Assembly (NCBI GenBank): GCA_027214345.1 | Contig: JAPWHR010000006.1 | Coordinates: 186,001-250,000, forward strand | Direction: 5' to 3' | DNA: 64,000 nucleotides | Source: Comamonadaceae bacterium G21597-S1 | GTDB lineage: Bacteria; Pseudomonadota; Gammaproteobacteria; Burkholderiales; Burkholderiaceae_C | Shown here: positions 1 through 10,075 of the stretch, in pieces | Layout of the letters: each line of letters opens with the position of its first letter | Position numbering within the stretch: the first letter of the stretch is position 1 | Position numbers and translations under genes: made by a program | The notes under the pieces: generated by a model | Told to the model about the DNA's origin: nothing | Databases searched by the model: none | What the model saw: only the letters and a program-made list of their open reading frames with translations

Positions 1-127
1 CGCCGGGCTCGACCCGCAGCGTCGTATCGGCCACCGCGACGAAATGGTCGTAGACCACGCGCAGGTTCAGCGCATGCAGGCCGATCGATTCGACCTGCCG
101 TGTATCGAGCGTGGGTTCGATCGTCAT
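1..127 (-). CDS. ABC transporter ATP-binding protein, second ATPase (N-terminal fragment)
   Basis: Only the first 42 codons are in the window; the rest lies beyond position 1. The start ATG overlaps the stop of the upstream ATPase (ATGA), the usual arrangement inside an operon. The visible peptide (residues 19 on: IGLHALNLRVVYDHFVAVAD) reads like the first strands of an ABC ATPase before Walker A. As the fifth gene after binding protein, permease, permease and first ATPase, it is probably the DppF/OppF-type partner ATPase. No catalytic motif is visible, so the call rests on gene order and the N-terminal pattern. Confidence 0.75.
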   Translation of the reverse strand, partial: MTIEPTLDTRQVESIGLHALNLRVVYDHFVAVADTTLRVEPG

Positions 128-1311
128 AGTGCCCATTCCGGCCGGCGGTCCAGTGTCGGCAAGGGGTGGCGGTCGTCCGCCAGTTTCGGCAGGCAGTTCA
201 GCAGGCCGCGGGTGTAGGGGTGCTTGGCGTCGGCCAGCGCGCCCGAGGACACCTCCTCGACGATCTTGCCGGCATACATCACCAGGATGCGGTCGCAGAA
301 GGTCGACACCAGGCGCAGGTCGTGCGAGATGAAGACCAGGCCCATGCCGCGGTCGGTCACCAGCTTGTCCATGATGGCCAGCACCTGCAGCTGTACCGTC
401 ACGTCCAGCGCGGATGTCGGCTCGTCGGCGATCAGCAGTTCGGGGTCGGCGATCAGCATCATCGCGATCATCGCGCGTTGGCCCATGCCGCCCGAGACTT
501 CGTGCGGATACAGTTTGTAGACGCGTTCCGGCTGGTCGATCTGCACCGCCGCCAGCGCCTCGACGGCCTTGTCGCGTGCCTCGCGGCCCGAGATGCGGCG
601 ATGCGCGCGCAGCGTCTCCACGATCTGGTCGCCGATGGTCATGACCGGGTTGAGCGAGAACTTCGGGTCCTGCAGCACCATGGCGATACGCCCGCCGCGC
701 AGGTCGCGCCTGTCCCTGGCCGAGCAGGTGAGCAGGTCGGTGCCGTGGAACTCCAGCCGCTTGGCCGTGACCTGGCCTTCGGGGGCGGTCAGGCCCAGGA
801 TGGCGCGGCCGGTCTGCGACTTGCCGGAGCCGGACTCGCCGACGATGCCCAGGCGCTCGCGACCGAGCGTGAAAGACACGCCGCGCACGGCTTCGGTCCG
901 ACCACCGTCGCGGCTCGGAAAGGACACGCGCAGGTCTTCGACGACCAGCACGGGGCGCGGCAGCGGCACCGAGGACTTGAACGCCGGCTCGATCCGGTCG
1001 GTCTCGTCAGCCAGGACCGGCCCGGCCGTCGCCGCGCGCGTCGGTGGTGGTGATGGTGATGGTGATGGTGATGGTGATGGTGATGGTGGCGGCACGTCGG
1101 CGTCCGCCACCGGGGGCGCCGGCTCGGCTGCCATGGCTGCCTGCGGATCGTGTCCGGCCGTCACCGGATCGGCTTGCGCCACCGGCGGCTGTCCGGGGTG
1201 TGGCTGCAGGCCGTCCGGTGGCGCGTCCGTCGGGGCCGGGTGCTGCAGCAGCCCTTCCGGGTCGGCCTTCTCGACGCCCTTCTTGGCCAGCGCCTTGTCG
1301 ATGATGCTCAT
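124..1311 (-). CDS. Peptide/nickel-type ABC transporter ATPase (DppD-like) with long Pro/Ser N-terminal extension
   Basis: 395 aa. It should energise import of the ligand captured by the binding protein encoded at 3358-4956. Walker A GESGSGKS is at about 158-165, the signature VSGGMGQR at 272-279 and Walker B LLIADEP at 292-298, with the C-terminal extension usual for the DppD/OppD group. The ATPase domain starts only near residue 118. The first 115 residues are a low-complexity Pro/Ala/Ser segment with a Ser-Pro run from an in-frame hexanucleotide repeat. The start is supported by GGAGG six bases upstream (1318-1322), so the extension is probably translated. Family members usually lack it; its role is unknown. 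Confidence 0.9.
   Translation of the reverse strand: MSIIDKALAKKGVEKADPEGLLQHPAPTDAPPDGLQPHPGQPPVAQADPVTAGHDPQAAMAAEPAPPVADADVPPPSPSPSPSPSPSPPPTRAATAGPVLADETDRIEPAFKSSVPLPRPVLVVEDLRVSFPSRDGGRTEAVRGVSFTLGRERLGIVGESGSGKSQTGRAILGLTAPEGQVTAKRLEFHGTDLLTCSARDRRDLRGGRIAMVLQDPKFSLNPVMTIGDQIVETLRAHRRISGREARDKAVEALAAVQIDQPERVYKLYPHEVSGGMGQRAMIAMMLIADPELLIADEPTSALDVTVQLQVLAIMDKLVTDRGMGLVFISHDLRLVSTFCDRILVMYAGKIVEEVSSGALADAKHPYTRGLLNCLPKLADDRHPLPTLDRRPEWAL
1049..1088. repeat. GGTGAT hexanucleotide tandem repeat (6 full copies plus GGTG)
   Basis: Six perfect GGTGAT units run from 1049 to 1084, followed by a partial unit. On the minus strand they are TCACCA codon pairs and encode alternating Ser-Pro in the N-terminal extension of the ABC ATPase. 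The unit is six bases, so copy-number change would lengthen or shorten the Ser-Pro run without shifting the frame. Confidence 0.95.
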
Positions 1312-1342
1312 GCCAGGCCTCCGCAGGCTCGCGTTGACGGTC

Positions 1343-2272
1343 TCATTTCACCCCCTTCGGGTCGAGCGCGTCGCGCAGGCCGTCGCCGAGCAGGTTGAAC
1401 GCCAGCGACACCAGGAAGATCGCCGCCCCGGGGGCTGCGGCCACCCACCACTGGTCGAGCACGTAGAGCCGGCCGTTGGCGATCAGTGCGCCCCATTCGG
1501 GCATCGGCGGCTGCGCGCCCAGGCCGAGGAACCCCAGGCCGGCGGCGGTCAGGATGATGCCGGCCATGTCCAGCGTGACCCGCACGATGACCGAGGATAC
1601 GCACAGCGGCATGATGTGGCGCAGTACGATGCGCCAGGGCGACGCGCCGATCAGTTGCACCGCGGCGATGTAGTCGGCCTGGCGGATCGTCAGTGTCTCG
1701 GCGCGTGCGATGCGTGCGTACGGCGGCCACGAGGTGATGGCGATCGCGATCACCGCGTTTTCGATGCCCGGCCCCAGTGCGGCGACAAAGGCCAGCGCCA
1801 GGATCAGGCGCGGAAACGCCAGGAAGATGTCGGTGATGCGCATCAGCGCGGCGTCGACCCAGCCACCGGCATAACCGGCCACGGTGCCGACGATCAGGCC
1901 GATCGGCGCGGCCAGCACCGCCACCAGTGCCACCACATACAAGGTGACGCGCGAGCCATGGATGATGCGCGACAGGATGTCGCGCCCCTGGTCGTCGGTG
2001 CCGAGCCAGTGCGTGCTCGAGGGTTCGAGCAGCCGTGTCGTGCGCAGGTCGCCTTCGTACGGCGAAAACGGCGCCAGCTGGTTGGCGAAGATCGCCACCA
2101 GCACCAGCACCAGCACGATGCCCAGGCCGAGCATGGCCAGCCGGTTGCGGGCGAAGGTGCGCCAGGCGCCATAGGCGCGGCCCAGCGATGCCTGGCGCCG
2201 CGATTGCGGTCGCTCGGACATCAGCCAGTCGTGCAGGCTTTCTTTCGGGGCGGATGCGGCGGGGCTGTTCAT
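1343..2272 (-). CDS. Peptide/nickel-type ABC transporter permease (DppC-like)
   Basis: 309 aa inner-membrane permease, second of the pair that forms the translocation channel. It has a first membrane span near residues 45-65, the family motif HWLGTDDQGRDILSR, and the cytoplasmic EAA-type loop around ADYIAAVQLIGASPWRIVLRH that docks the ATPase. The start ATG overlaps the stop of the upstream permease (ATGA at 2269-2272). The length matches the DppC/OppC family. The ATPase gene follows after about 31 bases. Confidence 0.93.
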   Translation of the reverse strand: MNSPAASAPKESLHDWLMSERPQSRRQASLGRAYGAWRTFARNRLAMLGLGIVLVLVLVAIFANQLAPFSPYEGDLRTTRLLEPSSTHWLGTDDQGRDILSRIIHGSRVTLYVVALVAVLAAPIGLIVGTVAGYAGGWVDAALMRITDIFLAFPRLILALAFVAALGPGIENAVIAIAITSWPPYARIARAETLTIRQADYIAAVQLIGASPWRIVLRHIMPLCVSSVIVRVTLDMAGIILTAAGLGFLGLGAQPPMPEWGALIANGRLYVLDQWWVAAAPGAAIFLVSLAFNLLGDGLRDALDPKGVK

Positions 2273-3336
2273 CGGGTACGGGTCCGCGGGTCGAGCAGTT
2301 TGTAGAGCAGGTCCGACAGCAGGTTCAGTCCGATGAAGATCGAACCCACCACGATAGTGCCGCCGAGCACGGCGTTCATGTCGGCGTTCTGCAGCGAATT
2401 GGTGATGTACAGGCCCAGGCCAGGCCAGGCGAACACGGTTTCGGTGAGCACCGAGCCCTCGAGCAGGCCGGCGTAGGACAAGGCCACGACGGTGACCAGC
2501 GGCACCATGGCATTGCGCAAGGCATGGCGCCAGATGATGCGGGTCTCCGACAGCCCCTTGGCCCGCGCGGCGATCACGTATTCCTGCGCAAGTTCGTTGA
2601 GCATGAACGAACGTGTCATGCGGCTGATGTAGGCCAGCGAGAAATATCCGAGCAGGCTGGCCGGCAGGATCAGGTGCGACAACACGTTGCGGAACGCGTC
2701 CCACTGGCCCTGGCGCGCGGTGTCCAGCAGCAGGAAGCCGGTCTCCAGCGTGACGGAATATTCGTAGGCGACGTCGATGCGGCCCGGGCCGCCGACCCAT
2801 CCGAGCCGGGCGTAGAACAACACCAGGCCCATCAGGCCGAGCCAGAAGATCGGCACCGAATAACCGATCAGGCCCATCACCCGCACGATCTGGTCGACCA
2901 TGCCGCCACGGCGAACGGCCGCCCACACGCCCAGCGGAATGCCGATGCCAGCACCGATGATGATGCCCAGCGTGGCCAGCTCGATGGTGGCCGGGAAGGT
3001 GCGCTTGATGTCGGTCATCACCGGGTTGGAGGTCAGCACCGAGGTGCCGAAATCGCCAGTCGCGACCTTCTTCAGGTAGATGCCGAACTGCGTGTACAGG
3101 GGCTTGTTCAGCCCCATTTCCTCGCGCACCCGCTCCACCACGTGTTCCGGCGCCCGGTCGCCGACGATGGCCAGCACCGGGTCGATCGGCATCACGCGGC
3201 CGATGAAAAAGGTGACCGCGAGCAGACCCAGGTAGGTCAACGCGATGACCCCCAGGAAGTTGACGCCACTCTTGATGGCGCCTGCCAAACGGACGCCGCC
3301 CGGACGACCGGGCGGCGATTGCACTTCAGCGTTCAA
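2269..3336 (-). CDS. Peptide/nickel-type ABC transporter permease (DppB-like)
   Basis: 355 aa inner-membrane permease. It shows the N-terminal span, the MPIDPV/EEMGLNKPLYTQFG family pattern, and the EAA loop EYVIAARAKGLSETRIIWRHALRN, followed by TETVFAWPGLG typical of DppB proteins. About 20 bases separate it from the binding-protein gene and it overlaps the DppC-like gene by four bases. It is somewhat longer than typical (about 305-340 aa), with a predicted periplasmic insert around residues 185-215. Confidence 0.93.
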   Translation of the reverse strand: MNAEVQSPPGRPGGVRLAGAIKSGVNFLGVIALTYLGLLAVTFFIGRVMPIDPVLAIVGDRAPEHVVERVREEMGLNKPLYTQFGIYLKKVATGDFGTSVLTSNPVMTDIKRTFPATIELATLGIIIGAGIGIPLGVWAAVRRGGMVDQIVRVMGLIGYSVPIFWLGLMGLVLFYARLGWVGGPGRIDVAYEYSVTLETGFLLLDTARQGQWDAFRNVLSHLILPASLLGYFSLAYISRMTRSFMLNELAQEYVIAARAKGLSETRIIWRHALRNAMVPLVTVVALSYAGLLEGSVLTETVFAWPGLGLYITNSLQNADMNAVLGGTIVVGSIFIGLNLLSDLLYKLLDPRTRTR

Positions 3337-3357
3337 ACCGGAACCGTCAGGCGGGTC

Positions 3358-4956
3358 TTATTTGCTGACCTTGAACATGTAGGTCGCGTCCGACGTCGGG
3401 CCGATCTTGAAATCCTTGACGTCACTGCGGATCGCGGCCGTCTCGATCATCTGGCCGATCATGACGAAGGGGCTGACCTTGCGGTGGTCGGCCTGCAGTT
3501 CCAGGTACATGGCCTTGCGCTTGTTGGCATCGCGCTCGAGCACGGCGGCGTCGGCCTTCTTGGTCATCTCGGGGATGTCCCAGGCATTGCGCCAGGCCAG
3601 CGGCTTGGACTTGGCGTTGTCGCCGTTGTCCGGGTTGCGGGCGAAGGTGTCCGCATTGGTGTGCGGATCCCAGTAGTCGGCGCCCCACTGGCCAATGTAG
3701 ATGTCGTGCTGGCGTGCGCGGTACTTGGTCAGCGTCTGCTTGCCGTCGCCGGGCAGGATTTCCATCTCGATGCCGGCGCGCTTGAGCGTCTGCTGGATCG
3801 CCTCGGTCATGCCCTGGACCGGCTGCGTCGTGCGCATGTCGATGGTGATCTTGAAGCCGTTCGGATGGCCGGCCTTGGCCAGCAGCGCCTTGGCCTTCTC
3901 GACGTCGAGCTTGTACGGCTTGTCGGTGCTGGCACCGAGCAGGCCCACCGGCAGGAAGTTCTGGTGCACGACGCCGATGTTCTTGATCATCGTGGCGCCG
4001 ATCGCGTCGTAGTCGACCAGCCACTTGAAGGCTTCGCGCACCTCGGGCTTGGACAGGATCGGGTGTTTCTGGTTCAGGCTGAAGTACCAGACCGTGCCCT
4101 TGGGTGTGGCCGTGGTCTTGATGTCCTTGTTGCTGGCCAGTGCGTCCAGGTCCTGCGGCTGGAGGTTGCGCGCGATGTCGGCGTCGCCTTTTTCCAGCAT
4201 CAGGCGCTGGGTGGCCGCTTCCTTGACATGGCGGTAGATGACGCGGGTCAGCTTGGACTTTTCGCCCCAGTAGTTGTCGTTGCGCTCGAGCAGCACGACT
4301 TCATTGGCACGCCACTCGCGCAGTTTCATCGGGCCGGAGCCGGCATAGTTGGTCTTGAGCCAGCCATACCCCATGTCGCCGCCCGCCTCCTTGGACATCA
4401 GCAATTTCTTGTCGACGATCGACGCGATATTGGCCGTCAGGCAGTTGTAGACAAAGGTCGGCGCGTAGGCCTGGTCGGTCTCGAATGTCAGCGACAACGG
4501 GCCGGTCTGCTTGATCTTGTCCTTGACGTTGTCCTTGGTCAGGCCGAACTGGGTCAGGATGAAGGCCGGGGTCTTGTCCAGCAGGACAGCACGTTGCAGC
4601 GAATACACCACGTCTTCTGCGGTCAGTGCATTGCCGGAGGCGAATTTCACACCCGGGCGCAGCTCGAACGTATAGGTCTTGCCATCGGCCGACACCGACC
4701 ACTTGGTGGCCAGGTCGGCCACCAGCTTGGACGGGTCGTTGACGTCGTAACGCAGCAGGCGGTCATAGGAGTTGCCCATCACCTCGCCAGCCGAGATCTC
4801 GAACGCCTCGGCCGGGTCCATCGTGATGATGTCGTCGATGGCCCAGGTCACGACCAGCGTGTCCTTGGGCGTGGCGGCCAGCACGCTGGTCGCGGGAAGC
4901 GCAAACGCGGTCGCTACCGCCAGCGCCGCTGCGGAACGGATAAACATGGATTTCAC
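3358..4956 (-). CDS. ABC transporter periplasmic substrate-binding protein (family 5)
   Basis: 532 aa from a GTG start at 4956. AAGGAG at 4963-4968 is spaced six bases from this GTG and 15 from the next ATG (4947), so GTG is preferred. A signal peptide (positively charged start, hydrophobic core, cleavage likely after SVLA) is followed by a SBP_bac_5 fold: ALTAEDVVYSLQR, YAGSGPMKLREW, YDYEAI-like VDYDAIG and a late WGADYWDPHTNAD segment. It should bind oligopeptides or a peptide-like or chelated ligand. It is the first gene of the operon that continues into two permeases and two ATPases. Substrate cannot be read from sequence. Confidence 0.92.
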   Translation of the reverse strand: MKSMFIRSAAALAVATAFALPATSVLAATPKDTLVVTWAIDDIITMDPAEAFEISAGEVMGNSYDRLLRYDVNDPSKLVADLATKWSVSADGKTYTFELRPGVKFASGNALTAEDVVYSLQRAVLLDKTPAFILTQFGLTKDNVKDKIKQTGPLSLTFETDQAYAPTFVYNCLTANIASIVDKKLLMSKEAGGDMGYGWLKTNYAGSGPMKLREWRANEVVLLERNDNYWGEKSKLTRVIYRHVKEAATQRLMLEKGDADIARNLQPQDLDALASNKDIKTTATPKGTVWYFSLNQKHPILSKPEVREAFKWLVDYDAIGATMIKNIGVVHQNFLPVGLLGASTDKPYKLDVEKAKALLAKAGHPNGFKITIDMRTTQPVQGMTEAIQQTLKRAGIEMEILPGDGKQTLTKYRARQHDIYIGQWGADYWDPHTNADTFARNPDNGDNAKSKPLAWRNAWDIPEMTKKADAAVLERDANKRKAMYLELQADHRKVSPFVMIGQMIETAAIRSDVKDFKIGPTSDATYMFKVSK

Positions 4957-5293
4957 GAATAGCTCCTTGGGGGAAAGATAGGGACCCGAACCTCGGGCGG
5001 GGATGTTATCGCACGGGATACGGGGACTGCTGTCGCAAGAACAGTGCCCGAAACGCCGCGGTTCGCATCCTCCCGACGGAACCGGTACGAGGCTGCGATT
5101 CTGGGCCTGTCGCCGGGCGTGCGCCATCGGGGTTTACCAGTGGGTAAAACGCGCAAAAAATGCATGCGGCAGCGCGCAGGTGGATGCCGGCGTGCACGGG
5201 TGCCGTCATGCACCGGCCCGCGTCGCCCGGTCGTGCTCCGCACCGCGCCGGTGCCGGGCGCCGCGGCTCCAGTTCGGTGCGCGGGACGCAGGT
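4957..5293. other. Intergenic region upstream of the ABC importer operon
   Basis: 337 bases between the PLP-enzyme stop and the binding-protein start, both on the minus strand. I find no convincing gene. It should contain the importer promoter, but no -35/-10 pair with good spacing stood out. The only clear structure is the TTTACC/GGTAAA inverted repeat at 5133-5148. Confidence 0.6.
5133..5148. promoter_or_regulatory. TTTACC-N4-GGTAAA inverted repeat, candidate operator
   Basis: Perfect 6-bp arms with a 4-base centre, in an AT-richer patch (followed by GCGCAAAAAA) about 180 bases upstream of the binding-protein start. A dyad of this size could be a repressor site. There is no adjacent regulator gene to assign to it. 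Confidence 0.3.
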
Positions 5294-6735
<1,442 letters not shown>

Positions 6736-6736
<1 letters not shown>

Positions 6737-6788
6737 CGGACTTCCCCGCGCGCTGCGCGCGTCCGGTCTGTTCGCCTTGGCGCGGCTC
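6736..6788 (-). repeat. Intergenic repeat, copy A (~53 bp)
   Basis: Read on the minus strand it contains GAGCCGC, CCAAGGCGAA, CAG, GCGCGCAGCGCGC, GGGGA and GTCCGG. The same blocks in the same order occur at 13457-13510 on the plus strand. Outer CCGGAC/GTCCGG and inner GCGCGC/GCGC segments can pair into a hairpin. It fills nearly all of the MFS to PLP-enzyme gap and its last base is the first base of the downstream GTG start. Confidence 0.7.
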
Positions 6789-6794
6789 GGCGTT

Positions 6795-8039
6795 TCATGC
6801 CGGTTCCCCTACGGCCACGGGCATGGTGCCTTCGCGCAGGCGCCGTGCCAGCAGCGCCGCCAGCACGGAGGCCAGCAGGGCGGCCACGGCGATCGCCGAC
6901 AGCGCCATGTCGAAGCTGCCAGTGGACGCGACGATGGCGCCCGGCACCATGGAGCCGACGACGCCGCCGATGATCAGACTGGTGCCGTTGTAGGTACCGG
7001 TGGCCGCGCCGACGTCGACGTCGCCCGCCAGCTTCTGGATCGTCGCGTGTTCCTGCGCCTGGAATGCGCTCTGGCAGAACACGGCGAGCGCGAACAGCGC
7101 GACCATCGGCACCAGTGCCTGCGACGGGATCGCGAACACCAGCGCGACGGCCGCGCCGGCGAAACCGATGCTGGCCAGCAGCACCCGGCGTTGCAGCCGG
7201 TCCCCCAGCCAGGCGATGGCCAGCGTGCCGACGACGCCGGCACCGAACACGATGCTCAGCGGCCAGCCCAATGCGGCAAAGTCGATGCCCTTGGCGCGCA
7301 CGAAGTAGCTCGGCAACCAGCCCAGGATGCCGAACCCGCAGAACGCATTGAGCACGCCCACGCTCACGTACAGCCAGTAGTCGGGCCCACCGCGGTAGAT
7401 CCGGGGAGCCCCGGAGATCGTGCCGGGCGCCGGTTTGGTGTGGTGCACGAACAGGAGCACCAGCGGCAGGGCAACGAGCAGGCCGGCGGCGCCGACGATG
7501 ACGAAGGCATTGCGCCATCCCCAGGTCGCGATGATGGGCACGGTGATCAGTGCGCCGGTGGCCGTGGCCACGATGATGCCGACGTTCCAGATGGCATTGG
7601 CGCGCGCCCGCACCGCCTGCGGAAACTGGCGCGCGGTGATGACGCCCATCATCGGCACATGGACCGACTCGGCCAGGCCGAGCAGCAGCCGCAGCGCGAC
7701 CAGCATCGCCAGCGAGCCGCCCAGCGGCCCCATGGCCATGCTGACACAGGAGAATCCGATGATCACCAGCACCAGGCTGCGCTTGGCGCCGAAACGCTCG
7801 GCGGCGCCCGACAGCAGCAACTGCGCCAGGCCGTAGCTGAGGAAAAACGCGCCCAGCAGGTACTGGCCGTATGCGCCGACCTGGCGGTCGCTCCAGTGCA
7901 GTTCCTGCGCCATGCGCGGCAGCGCGAACGCGATCACGTTGCGGTCGAGGTAATGCACGATGAACGTGACCGCGAAGATCAGCGGCACGTGCCAGGGCAG
8001 TCGGGTCGAAGTGGTGTGGTCGCGCATGGGATCCGTCAT
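6795..8039 (-). CDS. MFS transporter (anion/carboxylate-type, 12 TM)
   Basis: 414 aa with the pattern of a 12-helix major facilitator: YLDRNVIAFALPRM in the first helix region, a loop 2-3 signature variant ERFGAKRSLVLVIIG, a central loop near residues 200-220, and ARQFPQAVRARANAIWN typical of anion:cation symporter-like members. It should move a small organic anion across the inner membrane. It precedes the S1P-lyase-like gene on the same strand and is divergent from the carboxyltransferase gene, with a 12-bp palindrome between them. No strong ribosome site precedes the ATG; Met5 is an alternative start. Confidence 0.85.
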   Translation of the reverse strand: MTDPMRDHTTSTRLPWHVPLIFAVTFIVHYLDRNVIAFALPRMAQELHWSDRQVGAYGQYLLGAFFLSYGLAQLLLSGAAERFGAKRSLVLVIIGFSCVSMAMGPLGGSLAMLVALRLLLGLAESVHVPMMGVITARQFPQAVRARANAIWNVGIIVATATGALITVPIIATWGWRNAFVIVGAAGLLVALPLVLLFVHHTKPAPGTISGAPRIYRGGPDYWLYVSVGVLNAFCGFGILGWLPSYFVRAKGIDFAALGWPLSIVFGAGVVGTLAIAWLGDRLQRRVLLASIGFAGAAVALVFAIPSQALVPMVALFALAVFCQSAFQAQEHATIQKLAGDVDVGAATGTYNGTSLIIGGVVGSMVPGAIVASTGSFDMALSAIAVAALLASVLAALLARRLREGTMPVAVGEPA

Positions 8040-8060
8040 GCCGGTGGCATGCCAGCACAG

Positions 8061-8072
8061 AGCATATATGCT
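8061..8072. promoter_or_regulatory. Perfect 12-bp palindrome AGCATATATGCT in a divergent intergenic region
   Basis: The 104-base gap between the MFS start (8039, minus) and the carboxyltransferase start (8144, plus) has this self-complementary AT-centred site in a GC-rich setting. It resembles the short dyads bound by GntR-family regulators. It could serve both genes. No regulator gene is adjacent, so the binder is unknown. Confidence 0.5.
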
Positions 8073-8143
8073 TGCCGGCGGCCCTGCGCCGGATGTCGCA
8101 TGCCGGACGCCGCCGCGCCACCGGGCTGCCGCACAATCGCGCG

Positions 8144-9964
8144 ATGATCGCGATCCATTCCCCCTTGCAGGCGCAGCTCGTATCCTGGCAGGTCCAGCCC
8201 GGCGCGTCGGTGCGCGCAGGCGAGCCGCTGGTGATCCTCGAGGCCATGAAGATGGAACACGAGGTACGTGCCAACGTCGGCGGGGTCGTATCCGAATGCT
8301 TCGGCCAGCCCGGCGAGATGGTCGACGAAGGCCAGCTGCTGGCGCGTATCGCGCCCGGCCCGGCGCTTGCAGCCGCGTCCGCGGTGCAGACCGACCCCGG
8401 GGTTGCGGGCGCCGGCGCGATCCGGGCCGACCTGCAGCGGCTGCGCGATCGCGAGCGCTTCCTGGACGACGACAGCCGCGCGCCGGCCATGGACAAGCGC
8501 CATGCGCTGGGCATGCGCAGTGCGCGCGAGAACATCTCCGACCTGTGCGACCCCGGGTCGTTCTCCGAATACGGCGCGCTGGCGGTGGCGGCGCAACACG
8601 CGCGGCGCAGCGCGGACGACCTGGTGCGCAACACGCCGGCCGACGGCATGGTGACCGGCATCGGCACCATCAACGCGGCCGAGTTCGGCCCCGAACGCGC
8701 CAGTGCCGTGGTGATGTCCTATGACGCGACCGTGCTCGCGGGCACCCAGGGCATGCGCAACCACCAGAAGACCGACCGGCTGCTGGGCATCGCATTGCAG
8801 AACCGGCTGCCGGTCGTGTTGTTCGCCGAAGGCGGCGGAGGCCGGCCGGGCGACGTTGACATGCCGATCGTGGCCGGCCTGCATGTGCCGACCTTCGCCC
8901 GGTTCGCGCGCCTGAACGGCCAGGTGCCGGTGCTCGGCATCGTCGCCGGACGGTGTTTTGCCGGCAATGCCGCCTTGCTCGGGTGTTGCGACGTGATCAT
9001 CGCCACCGCGGGCAGCAACATCGGCATGGGCGGGCCGGCGATGGTCGAGGGCGGCGGGCTGGGTGTCTTCCGGCCCGAGCAGATCGGCCCGTCGGACGTG
9101 CAGCATGGCAACGGCGTGATCGACATCCTGGTCGACGACGAGGCGCGGGCGGTGGCGGCCGCGCGCCGTTACCTGGGCTTTTTCCAGGGCGCCACGCGCG
9201 ACTGGCGCGCGCCCGACCCGCTGGTCCTGCGCGACGTGGTGCCGGAGAACCGGCTGCGTGTCTATGACAGCCGCGCCGCGATGGACGGCATCGCCGACGC
9301 CGACAGCGTGTTGCCGCTGCGCACCGGTTTCGGCCTGGGCATCCACGTGGCGCTCGCGCGCATCGAAGGCCGCCCGGTGGGGCTGATGGCCAACAACCCC
9401 GGCCACCTCGGCGGCGCCATCGATGCGGACGCGGCCGACAAGGCGGCGCGTTTCCTGCAACTGTGCAATGCCCATGGCCTGCCGGTGGTCAGCCTGATCG
9501 ACACCCCCGGCTTCATGGTCGGCCCGCAGACCGAAGCCACGGCCCAGGTACGCCATGTCAGCCGCATGTTCATCGCCGCGGCCCACCTGCGCGTGCCCTT
9601 CGTCAGCGTGGTGTTGCGCAAGGCTTACGGCCTGGGCGCGATGGCCATGGCCGCCGGCGGTTTCCACGCGCCGCTGGCCACGCTGGCCTGGCCCAGCGGC
9701 GAATTCGGCGGCATGGGGCTCGAGGGCGCGGTGCGCCTGGGTTACCGCAAGGAGCTCGAGGCCGAACCTGCCGGCGCCGCGCGCGAGGCCTTGTTCCAGC
9801 GGCTGGTCGACGAACAATACGACAGGGGCAGTGCCATCAACATGGCGGCCACGCTGGAGATCGACGCGGTGATCGATCCGGCCGAGACCCGCGCGCGCGT
9901 GGCGCGTGCGCTCGCCGCCGGCGCGCTCGACGCGCCACGCGGCATGGCGCTCGACAGCTGGTGA
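8144..9964 (+). CDS. Biotin carboxyl carrier domain fused to acyl-CoA carboxyltransferase
   Basis: 606 aa. Residues 1-72 are a biotinyl domain with the EAMKMEHE motif, biotinyl-lysine K36. Residues from about 110 to the end are a full carboxyltransferase of the propionyl/methylcrotonyl-CoA carboxylase beta type, with RHALGMRSARENISDL, glycine-rich EGGGGRPGD and the C-terminal half VSLIDTPGFMVG and RKAYGLGAMAM. It transfers CO2 from carboxybiotin to an acyl-CoA. A biotin carboxylase is needed for turnover and none is encoded in this window, so it would act in trans. I chose the ATG at 8144 because the biotinyl fold begins there. The order biotinyl domain then carboxyltransferase, without carboxylase, is unusual. 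Confidence 0.85.
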   Translation: MIAIHSPLQAQLVSWQVQPGASVRAGEPLVILEAMKMEHEVRANVGGVVSECFGQPGEMVDEGQLLARIAPGPALAAASAVQTDPGVAGAGAIRADLQRLRDRERFLDDDSRAPAMDKRHALGMRSARENISDLCDPGSFSEYGALAVAAQHARRSADDLVRNTPADGMVTGIGTINAAEFGPERASAVVMSYDATVLAGTQGMRNHQKTDRLLGIALQNRLPVVLFAEGGGGRPGDVDMPIVAGLHVPTFARFARLNGQVPVLGIVAGRCFAGNAALLGCCDVIIATAGSNIGMGGPAMVEGGGLGVFRPEQIGPSDVQHGNGVIDILVDDEARAVAAARRYLGFFQGATRDWRAPDPLVLRDVVPENRLRVYDSRAAMDGIADADSVLPLRTGFGLGIHVALARIEGRPVGLMANNPGHLGGAIDADAADKAARFLQLCNAHGLPVVSLIDTPGFMVGPQTEATAQVRHVSRMFIAAAHLRVPFVSVVLRKAYGLGAMAMAAGGFHAPLATLAWPSGEFGGMGLEGAVRLGYRKELEAEPAGAAREALFQRLVDEQYDRGSAINMAATLEIDAVIDPAETRARVARALAAGALDAPRGMALDSW

Positions 9965-10075
9965 CCGGCCCGGCCATGGTTGTGCGCGGCCCGTGCCTGG
10001 CCGGTGCAACAACCTTGATGCCGCCAGCGTTGCGCCAGTCTGCCAAAATGCCCTTTTGCCCATTCGGAGACTCCC

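Noticed and set aside
1049-1088. Tandem repeat as a possible CRISPR or minisatellite
   Set aside because: Six-base unit without spacers, inside a coding region; a simple sequence repeat.
2035-4962. Long open frame on the plus strand opposite the importer genes
   Set aside because: It mirrors codon positions of clear ABC genes in GC-rich DNA, is rich in Arg/Gln/His and shows no domain. The same applies to long antisense frames at 8036-11173, 25483-28758 and 43619-47086.
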